Origin: Clostridium pasteurianum BC1
Lineage (GTDB): Bacteria; Bacillota; Clostridia; Clostridiales; Clostridiaceae
NCBI RefSeq assembly: GCF_000389635.1
Contig: NC_021182.1
Span: 2,170,001-2,234,000, forward strand
Direction of reading: 5' to 3'
Length of the DNA: 64,000 nt
Shown here: positions 1 through 8,682 of the stretch, one piece after another
Position numbering within the stretch: position 1 is the stretch's first letter
How the letters are laid out: every line of letters begins with the position of its first letter
Notes under the pieces: model-generated
Told to the model about the DNA's origin: nothing
What the model saw: only the letters and a program-made list of their open reading frames with translations
Databases searched by the model: none
Program-made: the position numbers and the translations under genes

Positions 1-867
1 CCACAGGTAGATTTATATGACAGAGGCAATGACAGTAAAAAGGTTTCAGATATTAAAACGCAGATAAAGAATTCCATAAAAAATACTATTAAAAATGTAG
101 ATGAGAGTAATAAATTTACTCAAAATAATAAACCTTATATCACTTCTTTTACTAATTTATTTAAACAGTTGTCTCAGGAAACTGGTAAGAACTTAAGTGA
201 TGCTAATATAAATGATATTGTAAATAAGGTAGTAATTCAGCAGATGGGAATGGCAATTGAAGATTTGACACCCAAATATAATTATCATATTTACAATGCT
301 TCCATAGGTCAAGGTATAGATAATTTTACACCATTACAGATGGCAAATTATGTAGCTACTCTTGCCAATGGAGGAACTAGATATAAGGTTCATTTAGTGG
401 ATAAGATAACAGATGCTAATGCAAAAGTGGTAAGTCAAACTAAGCCAGAGATATTGAATAAAGTTGACATGAGTCCTGAAACTAGAAGCTTGGTTATGCT
501 AGGTATGAGTCAGGTTACAGGTGGAGCAGGAGCAGATGGTACAGCAGCAGCAGCTCTTGGTGGTTTTAACAGTTACATTCAAACTGCAGGTAAAACTGGT
601 ACGGCTCAAGTAGATACTACTATACAGGCAAAAACAGGTAGATCAGACTATGGTTGGTTTGTAGGCTATGCACCAGCTAATAATCCACAAATAGCTGTTT
701 CAGTAGTTATATTTGATGGTGGCTATGGTAGTGAAGCTGCCAAAGTAGCTAAAGGAATCTATGAAGGTTATTTTAAGGATCAGCTTACTAAAATGAATTA
801 TCCATTTGATATAAATACTACTTTACCTGTAACAGCAGGTGAAAACAATACCTCATCAAATAAATAA
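1..867 (+). CDS. mrdA: Penicillin-binding protein 2, C-terminal part (5' end outside window)
   Basis: The reading frame is open from base 1, so the gene starts upstream of the window. The visible 288 residues are the C-terminal part of a class B penicillin-binding protein (peptidoglycan D,D-transpeptidase, extracytoplasmic). The third catalytic motif, KTG in AGKTGTAQVD, is coded at 592-600, and the conserved GRSDYGWFVGYAP segment follows. It aligns without gaps to the end of the next gene with 23 differences in 288 residues (about 92% identity), so the two are recent tandem duplicates. A strong hairpin terminator follows. The SxxK and SxN motifs lie outside the window, so whether this copy is active cannot be judged. 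Confidence 0.93.
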   Translation, partial: PQVDLYDRGNDSKKVSDIKTQIKNSIKNTIKNVDESNKFTQNNKPYITSFTNLFKQLSQETGKNLSDANINDIVNKVVIQQMGMAIEDLTPKYNYHIYNASIGQGIDNFTPLQMANYVATLANGGTRYKVHLVDKITDANAKVVSQTKPEILNKVDMSPETRSLVMLGMSQVTGGAGADGTAAAALGGFNSYIQTAGKTGTAQVDTTIQAKTGRSDYGWFVGYAPANNPQIAVSVVIFDGGYGSEAAKVAKGIYEGYFKDQLTKMNYPFDINTTLPVTAGENNTSSNK

Positions 868-887
868 AAAATATATAAGTTTAAAGA

Positions 888-936
888 CATCATAAAATCC
901 AGGTTTAAACTACATGGATTTTATGATGCTTTTTTG
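888..936 (+). terminator. Terminator after first PBP2 copy
   Basis: A perfect 14-bp stem (CATCATAAAATCCA at 888-901 with its complement at 915-928) is followed by CTTTTTTG. The same hairpin in diverged form follows the other two PBP2 copies. Confidence 0.9.
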
Positions 937-993
937 TTATGAAATCTATTTAAATTTTGAGAATAAATGTTTTTATTATTTAAAAACACTAAA

Positions 994-1075
994 CATGAGA
1001 GAAGGATTTTTAATAGATTACGTTGAAATATAATAAAAGTTTAAATATTTTTAGATTTATGTAAAAAAGAGTACA
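994..1075 (+). repeat. PBP2-array spacer repeat, copy 1
   Basis: This spacer block (GAAGGATTTTTAA, then GTTGAAATATAATAAA and an ATTTATGTAAAAAAGA tail) recurs at about 3990-4066, and its first part recurs at 4783-4818 before minC. It marks the unit of the tandem duplication. The rest of the 868-1112 gap holds the terminator and the GTGGGGATG ribosome binding site of the next gene. Confidence 0.8.
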
Positions 1076-1112
1076 TATATTTAATTGGAAATTTTACGAG
1101 AGTGGGGATGTT

Positions 1113-3866
1113 ATGATAAAGGATAAAAAAAAGAAAAAAATATTTGATAGGTATACTGTTTTAATTGTAATTATGATAATTGCCTTTTCCGCTATTGGAA
1201 CACAGCTATTTAACTTACAAGTGAATATGGGAACGTATTACAGTGAAACGGCTAATACTAAGTCTCATAAGCTCATACCACAGGAAGGTCCTAGAGGAAC
1301 AATTACAGATAAGAATGGTATAAATCTTGCAACCAACATCCAGAGCTATGAGGTTACTTTTATGGATACTGATGACAGTGAAAAGCAATTTTTTTCTACC
1401 ATGTCAAAGATATTTAAAATATTAGATGATAATGGTGAACATCAAGATGATAGTTTTGCATTAAAAGTTAATCCATTCAGATTTGAATTTAATGCCAGTG
1501 ATCCTAAGAGCATACAGACTTTGCAGCTTAGATTTCTAAAGGATAGAGGTTTTCAGGATTCTATATTAAAAACAGAATTTAAGGGCAAAAAGGAAACTGA
1601 TTTAACACCAGCAGAAACAAGCAAGCTTGACAGTGAACTTCTTAAATTGACTCCAGAACAAGTATTTAATACGCTTATAGATGATAAGCATTACGGAATA
1701 GTTTCAGGAGTTTCAAAGCTTGACAGTAAATATACAGTAGATGAATTAAGAAGATATTTACTGGTAAAAGATGCCATAAAGATGAATAGTTTTTCTGGGT
1801 ATAAACCAGTACCTATTGCCAGTAATATTAAAAAAAATACAGCACTAATATTATGGCAAAAGCTATCCGATTTATCTGGAATAAATGTGGACATTCAGCC
1901 TATGAGGAGTTATCCTTATGGAACTCTTGCTTCTTCAGTTTTGGGATATATAAATAAGATAAGCTCTACAGATCAGGAGAAGTATGCTGAAAAAGGTTAT
2001 GATGTCAGCAGTGATTATGTAGGTGCTTCTGGAATTGAAGCGGTTCTTGAGGATAGATTGAAGGGCTCCAATGGGGGAGACATAGTTCAAATTGATAAAC
2101 AGGGAAGAATTACTAATAAGTTGGCCAGCAGAGAGGCTTCTCCAGGAGAAAATGTACAGCTTACTTTAGATGCAAATGTACAATATGCTACAGAACAGGC
2201 ATTACAAAATGAAATGACATATTTACAGAATAAGGGACAGATTCAAGATCAGAGAACAAAGAATGCTACAAGAGGAGCGGCAGTAGTTATTGATGTTCAT
2301 ACAGGAGCGGTTTTGGCACTGGCCAGTCTGCCTAGCTTTAATCCTAATGATTTTTCAAATCCCAGTGGACTAACTGATGATGAGATAAAAAAATATTTTA
2401 GTCCTGATTATGAGCAACTGGCAAAGGCACAGGGAATGCCGCAGGATTTAATTGATTATATGTTTCCTATAGATAGTAGTATTAAAAATAATACTACTAT
2501 AAGAACAGATAGATTTGATTATTTTCCTAAATATCTATATAATTATGCTACTATGTCACTGTTGCCACCAGGTTCTACCTTTAAACCTTTGACTGGAGTT
2601 GCAGGATTGCAAACGGGAGTTATAGATGCAAACAAAACAGTTAATGATCAAGGATATTTTGTAGGTGACGGTGGAAATGTTATTGAATTTAGATCTGATG
2701 GACCTAATGGTTATGTTAACATAGTTAAAGCATTAGAAAAATCAAGTAACCCATATTTTATGACTGTGGGAAAGGATCTTAAAAATCAGAAAGGTGAAGA
2801 TGTTCTAGCAAAATATGCATGGCAATTTGGATTAGGAGCTGATCCAAATGGGGGGAATGCAAGTAGTGGAATTGAAATACCTGAAAATTTTGGTCAGGTG
2901 TATAATACAATATCTCAAAGAAACATTAATTCTACACAGTTTCTTTTAAATATAGAACAGTATTTGAATACTGGTACAGATTATTACAACGATAAATTAC
3001 CACAGGTAGATTTATATGACAGAGGTAATGACAGTAAAAAGGTTTCAGATATTAAAACACAGATAAAGAATTCCATAAAAAATACTATTAAAAATGTAGA
3101 TGAGAGTAGAAAGTTTACTCAAAATAATAAACCTTATATTACTTCTCTTACTAATTTATTTAAACAGTTATCTCAGGAAACTGGTAAGAACTTAAGTGAC
3201 GCTAATATAAATGATATTGTAAATAAGGTAGTAATTCAGCAAATGGGAATGGCAATTGAAGATTTGACACCTAAATATAATTATCATATTTATAATGCTT
3301 CCATAGGTCAGGGTATAGATAATTTTACTCCAGTACAGATGGCAAATTATATAGCCACTCTTGCCAATGGAGGAACTAGATATAAGGTTCATTTAGTGGA
3401 TAAGATAAAAGATGCTGATGGAAAAGTGGTAAGTGAAACCAAGCCGGAGGTGTTGAATAAAGTTGACATGCGTCCTGAAACCAGAAGCTTGATTATGCAG
3501 GGTATGAGTCAGGTTACAGGTGGAGCAGGAGGAGATGGTACTGCATCAGCAGCTCTTGGTGGTTTTAACAATTACATTCCGACGGCAGGTAAAACTGGTA
3601 CAGCGCAGGTAGATACTACTGTACAGGCAAAAACAGGCAGGTCAGACTATGGGTGGTTTGTAGGCTATGCACCGGCTAATGACCCACAAATAGCTATTTC
3701 TGTAGTTATATTTGATGGTGGCTATGGTAGTGAAGCTGCCAAAGTAGCTAAAGGAATCTATGAAGGCTATTTTAAAGATCAGCTTACTAAAATGAATTAT
3801 CCATTTGATATAAATACTACTTTACCTGCAACAACAGGTGCAAGTAATACTTCATCAAATAAATAA
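1113..3866 (+). CDS. mrdA: Penicillin-binding protein 2 (complete copy)
   Basis: This is a class B penicillin-binding protein, a transpeptidase that cross-links peptidoglycan for elongation, usually working with RodA and MreBCD. One N-terminal membrane anchor lies at about residues 14-36 after a Lys-rich start. The dimerisation/pedestal region follows. The catalytic motifs are all present: S488-T-F-K, S544-S-N546 and K827-T-G. At 917 residues it is much longer than the usual 600-750. Part of the excess is a Lys/Asn-rich insertion at about residues 610-720 between the SxN and KTG motifs. The start ATG follows GAGTGGGGATG. Position just upstream of minCDE is typical of the clostridial mre-mrdA-min cluster. 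Confidence 0.95.
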   Translation: MIKDKKKKKIFDRYTVLIVIMIIAFSAIGTQLFNLQVNMGTYYSETANTKSHKLIPQEGPRGTITDKNGINLATNIQSYEVTFMDTDDSEKQFFSTMSKIFKILDDNGEHQDDSFALKVNPFRFEFNASDPKSIQTLQLRFLKDRGFQDSILKTEFKGKKETDLTPAETSKLDSELLKLTPEQVFNTLIDDKHYGIVSGVSKLDSKYTVDELRRYLLVKDAIKMNSFSGYKPVPIASNIKKNTALILWQKLSDLSGINVDIQPMRSYPYGTLASSVLGYINKISSTDQEKYAEKGYDVSSDYVGASGIEAVLEDRLKGSNGGDIVQIDKQGRITNKLASREASPGENVQLTLDANVQYATEQALQNEMTYLQNKGQIQDQRTKNATRGAAVVIDVHTGAVLALASLPSFNPNDFSNPSGLTDDEIKKYFSPDYEQLAKAQGMPQDLIDYMFPIDSSIKNNTTIRTDRFDYFPKYLYNYATMSLLPPGSTFKPLTGVAGLQTGVIDANKTVNDQGYFVGDGGNVIEFRSDGPNGYVNIVKALEKSSNPYFMTVGKDLKNQKGEDVLAKYAWQFGLGADPNGGNASSGIEIPENFGQVYNTISQRNINSTQFLLNIEQYLNTGTDYYNDKLPQVDLYDRGNDSKKVSDIKTQIKNSIKNTIKNVDESRKFTQNNKPYITSLTNLFKQLSQETGKNLSDANINDIVNKVVIQQMGMAIEDLTPKYNYHIYNASIGQGIDNFTPVQMANYIATLANGGTRYKVHLVDKIKDADGKVVSETKPEVLNKVDMRPETRSLIMQGMSQVTGGAGGDGTASAALGGFNNYIPTAGKTGTAQVDTTVQAKTGRSDYGWFVGYAPANDPQIAISVVIFDGGYGSEAAKVAKGIYEGYFKDQLTKMNYPFDINTTLPATTGASNTSSNK

Positions 3867-3886
3867 AAAATATATAAGTTTAGAGG

Positions 3887-3931
3887 CATCATAAAATTCA
3901 GGTTTAAACCTCAATTTTATGATGTTTTTTT
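3887..3931 (+). terminator. Terminator after second PBP2 copy
   Basis: CATCATAAAATT (3887-3898) pairs with AATTTTATGATG (3913-3924), followed by seven T. It is homologous to the hairpin at 888-936. Confidence 0.9.
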
Positions 3932-3989
3932 ATTACAAAATCCATTTAAATTTTTAGAATAAATATTTCGATTATTAAAAAAATTTAAA

Positions 3990-4066
3990 CATAAGAGAAG
4001 GATTTTTAATGAATTACATTGAAATATAATATAAAGTTCAAATATTTGTAGATTTATGTAAAAAAG
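3990..4066 (+). repeat. PBP2-array spacer repeat, copy 2
   Basis: This is the same spacer as at 994-1075 (AGAAGGATTTTTAA at 3996-4009). It runs directly into degenerate PBP2 coding sequence, so the ribosome binding site and start of the third copy have been deleted. Confidence 0.8.
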
Positions 4067-4623
4067 ATTGCAAAATGTTTAGATAATGCTTTAGCAAAAT
4101 ATGCATGGCAGTTTGGGCTGGGTGCCGATCCTAAAAATCGAAATCCAATTATGGGCATAGAAATACCTGAAAATTTTGGAACAGTTTATAATATTGCATC
4201 CCAAAGAAATGTAAATGCAACACAATTTCTTCTAAATCTAGAAACTGATTTATCTAATGGAAATATTACTGACGCTAATGGAGCTGTAACTAAAAAAATT
4301 CAGCCCATTGACGTATATGATAGATTAGAGTATAGTAAAAAATTTCTGATATTAAAACTGCTGGTAAAACTGGTACTGCCCAAGGTGATGTAAAAATACA
4401 AAATACAATAGGCAGATCAGATTATGCTTGGTTTATAGGTTATGCTCCAGCAGATAACCCGCAAATAGCTGTAGCAGTGGTCATATTTGATGGGGGCTAT
4501 GGCAGCCAGGCAGCAAATGTGGCAAGAGGGATTTATGAAGGGTATTTTAGAGATCAGCTTACTAAGGCTAATTATCCATTTGATGTGACAACAGATGTGA
4601 CAAAAAGACCAGCAGATAAATAA
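4067..4623 (+). pseudogene. mrdA: Decayed third copy of penicillin-binding protein 2
   Basis: Homology to the complete copy resumes at LAKYAWQFGLGADP (about 4088), equal to residue 566 of that copy, so roughly the first 560 codons are missing. Coding continues through GIEIPENFGTVYN and IDVYDRLEYSKK in frame 2. It then jumps at about 4354 into frame 1 at KTAGKTGTAQ and runs through GRSDYAWFIGYAPADNP to a TAA at 4621. The second deletion removes about 175 codons and shifts the frame. The SxxK and SxN motifs are lost. The remaining sequence is more diverged from copies 1 and 2 than they are from each other, so this is the older duplicate. No functional product is expected. Confidence 0.92.
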
Positions 4624-4649
4624 AAAAGATATATATTTTATCTAAAATA

Positions 4650-4696
4650 ACCATAAAACTCAATTTTAAATTACACGGGTTTTATGGTGTTTTTTT
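4650..4696 (+). terminator. Terminator after PBP2 pseudogene
   Basis: ACCATAAAACTC (4650-4661) pairs with its complement at 4677-4688 (one G-T pair), followed by a T run. It matches in place and shape the hairpins after the other two copies. Confidence 0.85.
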
Positions 4697-4782
4697 ATTG
4701 TAAAAATTTATTTATGTATATAAGTTTGAGATTGGACATTTAATTAATAAGATTTCCTATAATTATTTTAAAAAATTAATTA

Positions 4783-4818
4783 TAAAAGAAGGATTTTTAA
4801 CAAATTGTGTTGAAATGT
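4783..4818 (+). repeat. PBP2-array spacer repeat, copy 3 (before minC)
   Basis: AGAAGGATTTTTAA recurs exactly at 4787-4800, followed by TGTTGAAAT. This third spacer now leads into minC, which shows that the duplicated unit was PBP2 plus its downstream spacer. Confidence 0.75.
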
Positions 4819-4856
4819 ATAAAGGAAGCTTAAAAACCTTTGGAGGTTTAGTATTT

Positions 4857-5489
4857 ATGGATGAAGACAAAATTGTGCTAAAAGGAAATAAAGATGGCCT
4901 AAATGTACTAATTGATATGAATGCATTTAAAGATTTCAGTGATATGCTGGAAAAATTAGAACAAAAGCTTTCAAGAGGTAAAAGATTTTATAAGGGCTGT
5001 ACATTGAAAATTACTACACAACTTAAGTTTATAAGTGAAAGAGAGCTTAGAAAATTAAAGGATATTCTCTTCGAAGAATTTCTTATAAAGGATTGTATAT
5101 TTCAGGACATTGAAGAAAATGAAAGTAGAATTTTTACGGGAGTTTATGAAGGAAGAACTAAATTTTTCAGAAAAACCGTAAGAAGTGGTCAGGTAATAAA
5201 TTATACTGGAAATATAGTTATAATAGGTGATGTGAATCCTGGGTCTGAAATTTTTGCAGCAGGAAATATTATTGTGCTTGGAAGTCTTAAAGGAGATGTA
5301 CATGCCGGTGTAAACGGTAATGACAAGTCAATTATAGCTGCTTTTAGGTTAGAACCTAAGGTTTTGCAAATAGCTAATATAATGACAAGGGCGCCAGAAA
5401 ACGATGAAGAGCCCGATTATCCTGAGGTAGCAAAAATAAAAGGAAACACTATAATTGTAGAACCTTATTCACCTAATAAATTCATATAA
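4857..5489 (+). CDS. minC: Septum site-determining protein MinC
   Basis: MinC is the FtsZ-polymerisation inhibitor of the Min system and is recruited to the membrane by MinD. The N-terminal domain starts [14 protein letters not shown]. The C-terminal beta-helix domain (about residues 105-210) carries [20 protein letters not shown] and [10 protein letters not shown], as in the family. I place the start at ATG 4857 because GGAGG lies ten bases before it (4842-4846); this gives 210 residues, the normal length. An upstream in-frame ATG at 4815 lacks a ribosome binding site and lies in the duplicated spacer. minD follows after 14 bases, so the two are co-transcribed. Confidence 0.96.
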   Translation: MDEDKIVLKGNKDGLNVLIDMNAFKDFSDMLEKLEQKLSRGKRFYKGCTLKITTQLKFISERELRKLKDILFEEFLIKDCIFQDIEENESRIFTGVYEGRTKFFRKTVRSGQVINYTGNIVIIGDVNPGSEIFAAGNIIVLGSLKGDVHAGVNGNDKSIIAAFRLEPKVLQIANIMTRAPENDEEPDYPEVAKIKGNTIIVEPYSPNKFI

Positions 5490-5503
5490 TGGAGGTAAAT
5501 TAA

Positions 5504-6307
5504 ATGGGAGAAGCTATTGTAATAACATCTGGAAAAGGTGGAGTTGGAAAAACTACTACTACAGCAAATATTGGTACGGCGCTTGCAGCTATGGGAAAGA
5601 AAGTAGTAATGGTGGATGGTGATACGGGCCTTAGAAATTTGGATGTATTAATGGGACTTGAAAATAGAATAGTCTTTACACTTTTAGATGTAGTTGAGGA
5701 AAATTGCAGATTAAAGCAGGCACTTATAAGAGATAAAAGGTATGATAATCTGTTTCTGCTTCCAACGGCCCAAACTAGGGATAAAAATGATGTAAATCCA
5801 GAACAAATGCTTAATTTAGTAAATGAACTTAAAAATGAATATGATTATATTTTAATTGATTGTCCAGCAGGAATTGAACAGGGATTTGAAAATGCAGTTA
5901 TAGGCGCTGACAGGGCAATTGTGGTGGTAAACCCTGAGGTCACTTCTGTAAGAGATGCTGACAGAGTAATTGGAAAATTAGATGCCAGAGGATTAGAAGA
6001 TCATAAGCTTATAGTTAACAGAATAGACATTGAAATGGTTAAGCGAGGTGATATGCTGGGTATTAATGACATAATAGATAATTTGGCAATAAAGCTTATT
6101 GGGGTTGTACCTAATGATAGGGATATAACAGTTTCTACTAATAGAGGGGAGCCTATAGTTTTAAATAACAATTCCAAGGCTGGGCATGCTTTTTTAGATA
6201 TTGCAAAAAGGATAACAGGAGAAGAGGTTCCTTTTATTTCTTTGGAAGAAGATGAAACATCTAATGGCATTATGGCAGCTATAAAAAAATTATTTAAATT
6301 TAAGTAG
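5504..6307 (+). CDS. minD: Septum site-determining ATPase MinD
   Basis: MinD is a membrane-binding ParA/MinD-type ATPase that positions MinC. The deviant Walker A motif GKGGVGKTTTTANIG is at residues 10-24, and the DGD(T)GLRNLD and IDCPAGIE switch/Walker B segments follow. The C-terminal amphipathic helix (MAAIKKLFKFK) is the membrane-targeting sequence. Length is 267 residues, normal for the family. It starts at ATG 5504 after GGAGGTAAATTAA and is followed 15 bases later by minE. Confidence 0.98.
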   Translation: MGEAIVITSGKGGVGKTTTTANIGTALAAMGKKVVMVDGDTGLRNLDVLMGLENRIVFTLLDVVEENCRLKQALIRDKRYDNLFLLPTAQTRDKNDVNPEQMLNLVNELKNEYDYILIDCPAGIEQGFENAVIGADRAIVVVNPEVTSVRDADRVIGKLDARGLEDHKLIVNRIDIEMVKRGDMLGINDIIDNLAIKLIGVVPNDRDITVSTNRGEPIVLNNNSKAGHAFLDIAKRITGEEVPFISLEEDETSNGIMAAIKKLFKFK

Positions 6308-6322
6308 TTAGGAGATAGGGGT

Positions 6323-6592
6323 ATGGATTTATTTAAATTATTTTCAAGTAAACCTTCTTCAAAGGATGTAGCCAATGAAAGATTAAAGTTAATTTTAATT
6401 CATGATAGAGCTGATTTGTCTCCAGAGCTTCTTGAACTGATAAAGGGTGAAATAATGAATGTTATAGCTAAATATGTGGAGATTGATAATTCTGATGTAG
6501 AAGTAAAACTTACAAGAGTTGAGGAGCAGGATGGAAATTCACCAGCGCTTGTGGCAAATATACCTATAAGAAAAATGAAGATTAAAAAATAA
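6323..6592 (+). CDS. minE: Cell division topological specificity factor MinE
   Basis: MinE stimulates the MinD ATPase and drives Min oscillation. The 89-residue protein has the short MinD-contacting N-terminal helix (MDLFKLFSSKPSSKDVANERLK) broken after residue 10, and the topological domain beginning LILIHDRADLSPE, which is the family signature. Its presence separates this organism from Bacillus, which uses DivIVA/MinJ instead. It is the last gene of minCDE, and a terminator follows directly. Confidence 0.97.
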   Translation: MDLFKLFSSKPSSKDVANERLKLILIHDRADLSPELLELIKGEIMNVIAKYVEIDNSDVEVKLTRVEEQDGNSPALVANIPIRKMKIKK

Positions 6593-6600
6593 AAAGCATT

Positions 6601-6637
6601 AAAAAAGCTGTTCTATCTATTTAGAACAGTTTTTTTG
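6601..6637 (+). terminator. Terminator of minCDE
   Basis: CTGTTCTA (6608-6615) pairs with TAGAACAG (6622-6629), flanked by an A run and seven T. Confidence 0.9.
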
Positions 6638-6699
6638 TCATAAAAAATTATTAAATAAATATATATGATATTGTATGAATTTATAATTGGGAGGAAAAT

Positions 6700-7512
6700 A
6701 TGGGGAGTTTTAACAGCCAGTATGAAAATTATTATAATGCATTATCCAAAAAGGGATACGGCCAGAACAAATTACCTTATAAAAGACAGTCTAATGTTGA
6801 AAAATCTATTTTTAGCAAGAGAAAGCTTTTGAGAACTTTTGAAATGCAACTTATAGGTACTGTAGTTCTCTTTCTGCTTGCATTTACCTGTAAGCTTTAT
6901 GTTAATCCACAGACAAAGATGGTATATAATTATTCTAAAAATATTGTAAATGAGAATTTTGATTACAAATCCGCAATATTATATATAAAGAGTATAGATG
7001 TAAATAATTTAGTGAAGTCAGTTAAGAGCGATAATATTACAGATTTTCAAAACAAGGCAACAAATTGGATTGATAGTGTTAGAACAAAGGTTATGGGAGG
7101 TAAAACTATTAAGGAAAATATAACTAATAATTTTACAGTTCCTGTAAATGGCAAAGTATTACAAGGATATGGTCAAATGAAAAATAGTACTACAGGTGAA
7201 GTTGAATTCCATAAGGGAATAGATATTGAATGCTCATTAAATACAGATATAAAGGCCTCTTATAATGGATTCATAAAAGAAGCAGGAGAGGATAAAACGC
7301 TGGGGAAATATTTGGTTATAGATCATGAAAATGGTATTGAGACAAAATATGCTCATATGAACTCCCTTCAAGTGAAAAAAGGTGATAAAGTCAACAAAGA
7401 TCAGATTATTGGAAAATCAGGTAATACGGGAAAAGTAGTTTCTCCTTCACTATACTTTGAATTAATATATATGGGTGAAAATCTTGATCCACAGCAATAC
7501 TTAAATATTTAA
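6700..7512 (+). CDS. Membrane-anchored M23/LytM-fold protein, SpoIVFA-like
   Basis: The 270-residue protein has a cytosolic N-terminus, one membrane span at about residues 50-67 and a C-terminal LytM (M23) domain at about 145-265. Of the metalloprotease residues only HKGID (HxxxD) and YAHM are visible; the usual HxH is replaced by SLYFEL, so the domain is probably catalytically dead. Such a fold directly before an M50 protease matches SpoIVFA-SpoIVFB of Bacillus, where SpoIVFA tethers and inhibits SpoIVFB in the mother cell. The assignment to SpoIVFA rests on fold, topology and position (min genes upstream, spoIVFB-rplU-obg downstream), not on clear sequence similarity. RBS: GGGAGGAAAATATG. 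Confidence 0.75.
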   Translation: MGSFNSQYENYYNALSKKGYGQNKLPYKRQSNVEKSIFSKRKLLRTFEMQLIGTVVLFLLAFTCKLYVNPQTKMVYNYSKNIVNENFDYKSAILYIKSIDVNNLVKSVKSDNITDFQNKATNWIDSVRTKVMGGKTIKENITNNFTVPVNGKVLQGYGQMKNSTTGEVEFHKGIDIECSLNTDIKASYNGFIKEAGEDKTLGKYLVIDHENGIETKYAHMNSLQVKKGDKVNKDQIIGKSGNTGKVVSPSLYFELIYMGENLDPQQYLNI

Positions 7513-7519
7513 TTTTTAC

Positions 7520-7580
7520 AAGGCATCTTCAAAAAATATACTATGTATTTTTAAATTGTTGTTTATTTTTATATACCTAA
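7520..7580 (+). repeat. AGGCAT inverted-repeat element, short copy A
   Basis: It begins AAGGCATCTTCAAAA and ends ATACCTAA, and its left end matches the copy at 8607-8666. It fills the gap before the SpoIVFB-like gene and ends 22 bases before that start codon. Confidence 0.7.
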
Positions 7581-7602
7581 GCAATAAACTTGGAGTGATC
7601 TT

Positions 7603-8460
7603 TTGATTAAAATTAATAAATTTTTTATACCATATATTGTTTTACTAGTGTTTATAGGTTTTAACGGAGATCTATTCATAGCTTTTGCCATGGTTATTTT
7701 TCATGAATTCACACACTATTTTGTAGCAAGATATTTTGGATTTAAAAACGGTAATGTTGAAATTTTACCCTTTGGTGCTGCTTTAAGGCTTGATGATTTA
7801 GCAGAAGCTTCATTTAAGGAAGATTTGATAATTTCACTGTCAGGGCCAATTTTTAATTTAGTACTGGCAGTTATTTTTTATGTATTGAATTTACACTTTA
7901 ATAGAACTTTTATACATTCATTATTTTTTACCAATGCTGCTCTTGGAATATTTAATTTAATGCCAGCATTACCTTTAGATGGCGGAAGGATATTAAGAGA
8001 TTTAATAGGGAAAAAGACCATATACAGATTTGCAAATTTAATTACTATTATAGTTAGTATGTGTATTGGAAGTATATTTATGTTATATTATATATACTGT
8101 TTTTTTAAAGGCCAGATGAATTTGTCCTTTGGAATTATAGCACTTTATATAATGATATATTCTTTTAGGGAAAAGGAAAGGATAGCATATATAATCATGA
8201 GTGATATTATAAAGAAAAAATTTAGATTTATAAAAAGAGGTTATATAGAAAATAGAAATTTTTCTATATACTATAAAAGTGAATTATTAAAGGCGCTTAG
8301 TCTGGCAGAAAAAAATAAATACAATATTTTTACTGTACTTGATGAAGAATTAAGAGTTGTGGATATAATTTATGAAGAAGAGATTTTAGAGGCACTAAAA
8401 AGTTATGGAAATATAACTATAGAGGAATTAATACAAATACACGAGAAAAAGGAAATATAG
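7603..8460 (+). CDS. spoIVFB: Intramembrane M50 metalloprotease, SpoIVFB-like
   Basis: This is a site-2-protease family intramembrane protease; in Bacillus SpoIVFB cleaves pro-sigma-K in the outer forespore membrane. The HExxH zinc motif is FHEFTH at about residue 32, and the second metal motif is LPLDGGR at about 125. Several hydrophobic spans surround both. The C-terminal about 80 residues look like a CBS-type regulatory domain, as in SpoIVFB. It begins at TTG 7603, eight bases after GGAG; there is no in-frame ATG before the HExxH region that fits. Length is 285 residues. Its partner candidate is the preceding LytM-fold gene. Confidence 0.88.
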   Translation: MIKINKFFIPYIVLLVFIGFNGDLFIAFAMVIFHEFTHYFVARYFGFKNGNVEILPFGAALRLDDLAEASFKEDLIISLSGPIFNLVLAVIFYVLNLHFNRTFIHSLFFTNAALGIFNLMPALPLDGGRILRDLIGKKTIYRFANLITIIVSMCIGSIFMLYYIYCFFKGQMNLSFGIIALYIMIYSFREKERIAYIIMSDIIKKKFRFIKRGYIENRNFSIYYKSELLKALSLAEKNKYNIFTVLDEELRVVDIIYEEEILEALKSYGNITIEELIQIHEKKEI

Positions 8461-8606
8461 TACTGGAAAAGTGCAGTGCAGAAAACTGACATAATGTATG
8501 TGCAGGAAAAAAGAGAAATATAGAAGAAAATATAGGCTGTATTATTGGGTATTTCTTTGAGAATGCCTATATGTTAGAATAACAATGAATGACAAAATGG
8601 ATGAGC

Positions 8607-8666
8607 TAAGGCATCTTCAAAATATACGCCGCATATTTGACTTACTATTGATTTTTAGATGCCTAA
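8607..8666 (+). repeat. AGGCAT inverted-repeat element, short copy B
   Basis: The ends TAAGGCATCT and AGATGCCTAA are inverted repeats around a 40-base AT-rich centre. It ends 16 bases before the TTG start of the radical SAM gene, and its terminal ATG creates a misleading start codon. The 8461-8606 stretch before it shows nothing I can name. Confidence 0.8.
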
Positions 8667-8682
8667 TGAGGAGGAAATAGAA

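Noticed and set aside
4151-4393. 80-residue frame as a small functional gene
   Set aside because: It is the middle of the third PBP2 copy; its last residues are read in the wrong frame after a deletion.
6001-6375. 124-residue minus-strand frame antisense to minD-minE
   Set aside because: Codon use and lack of a ribosome binding site mark it as a shadow of minD.
8659-8682. ATG at 8659 as start of the radical SAM gene
   Set aside because: This ATG is the end of a repeat element (ATGCCTAA) without a ribosome binding site; TTG 8683 follows GAGGAGG.
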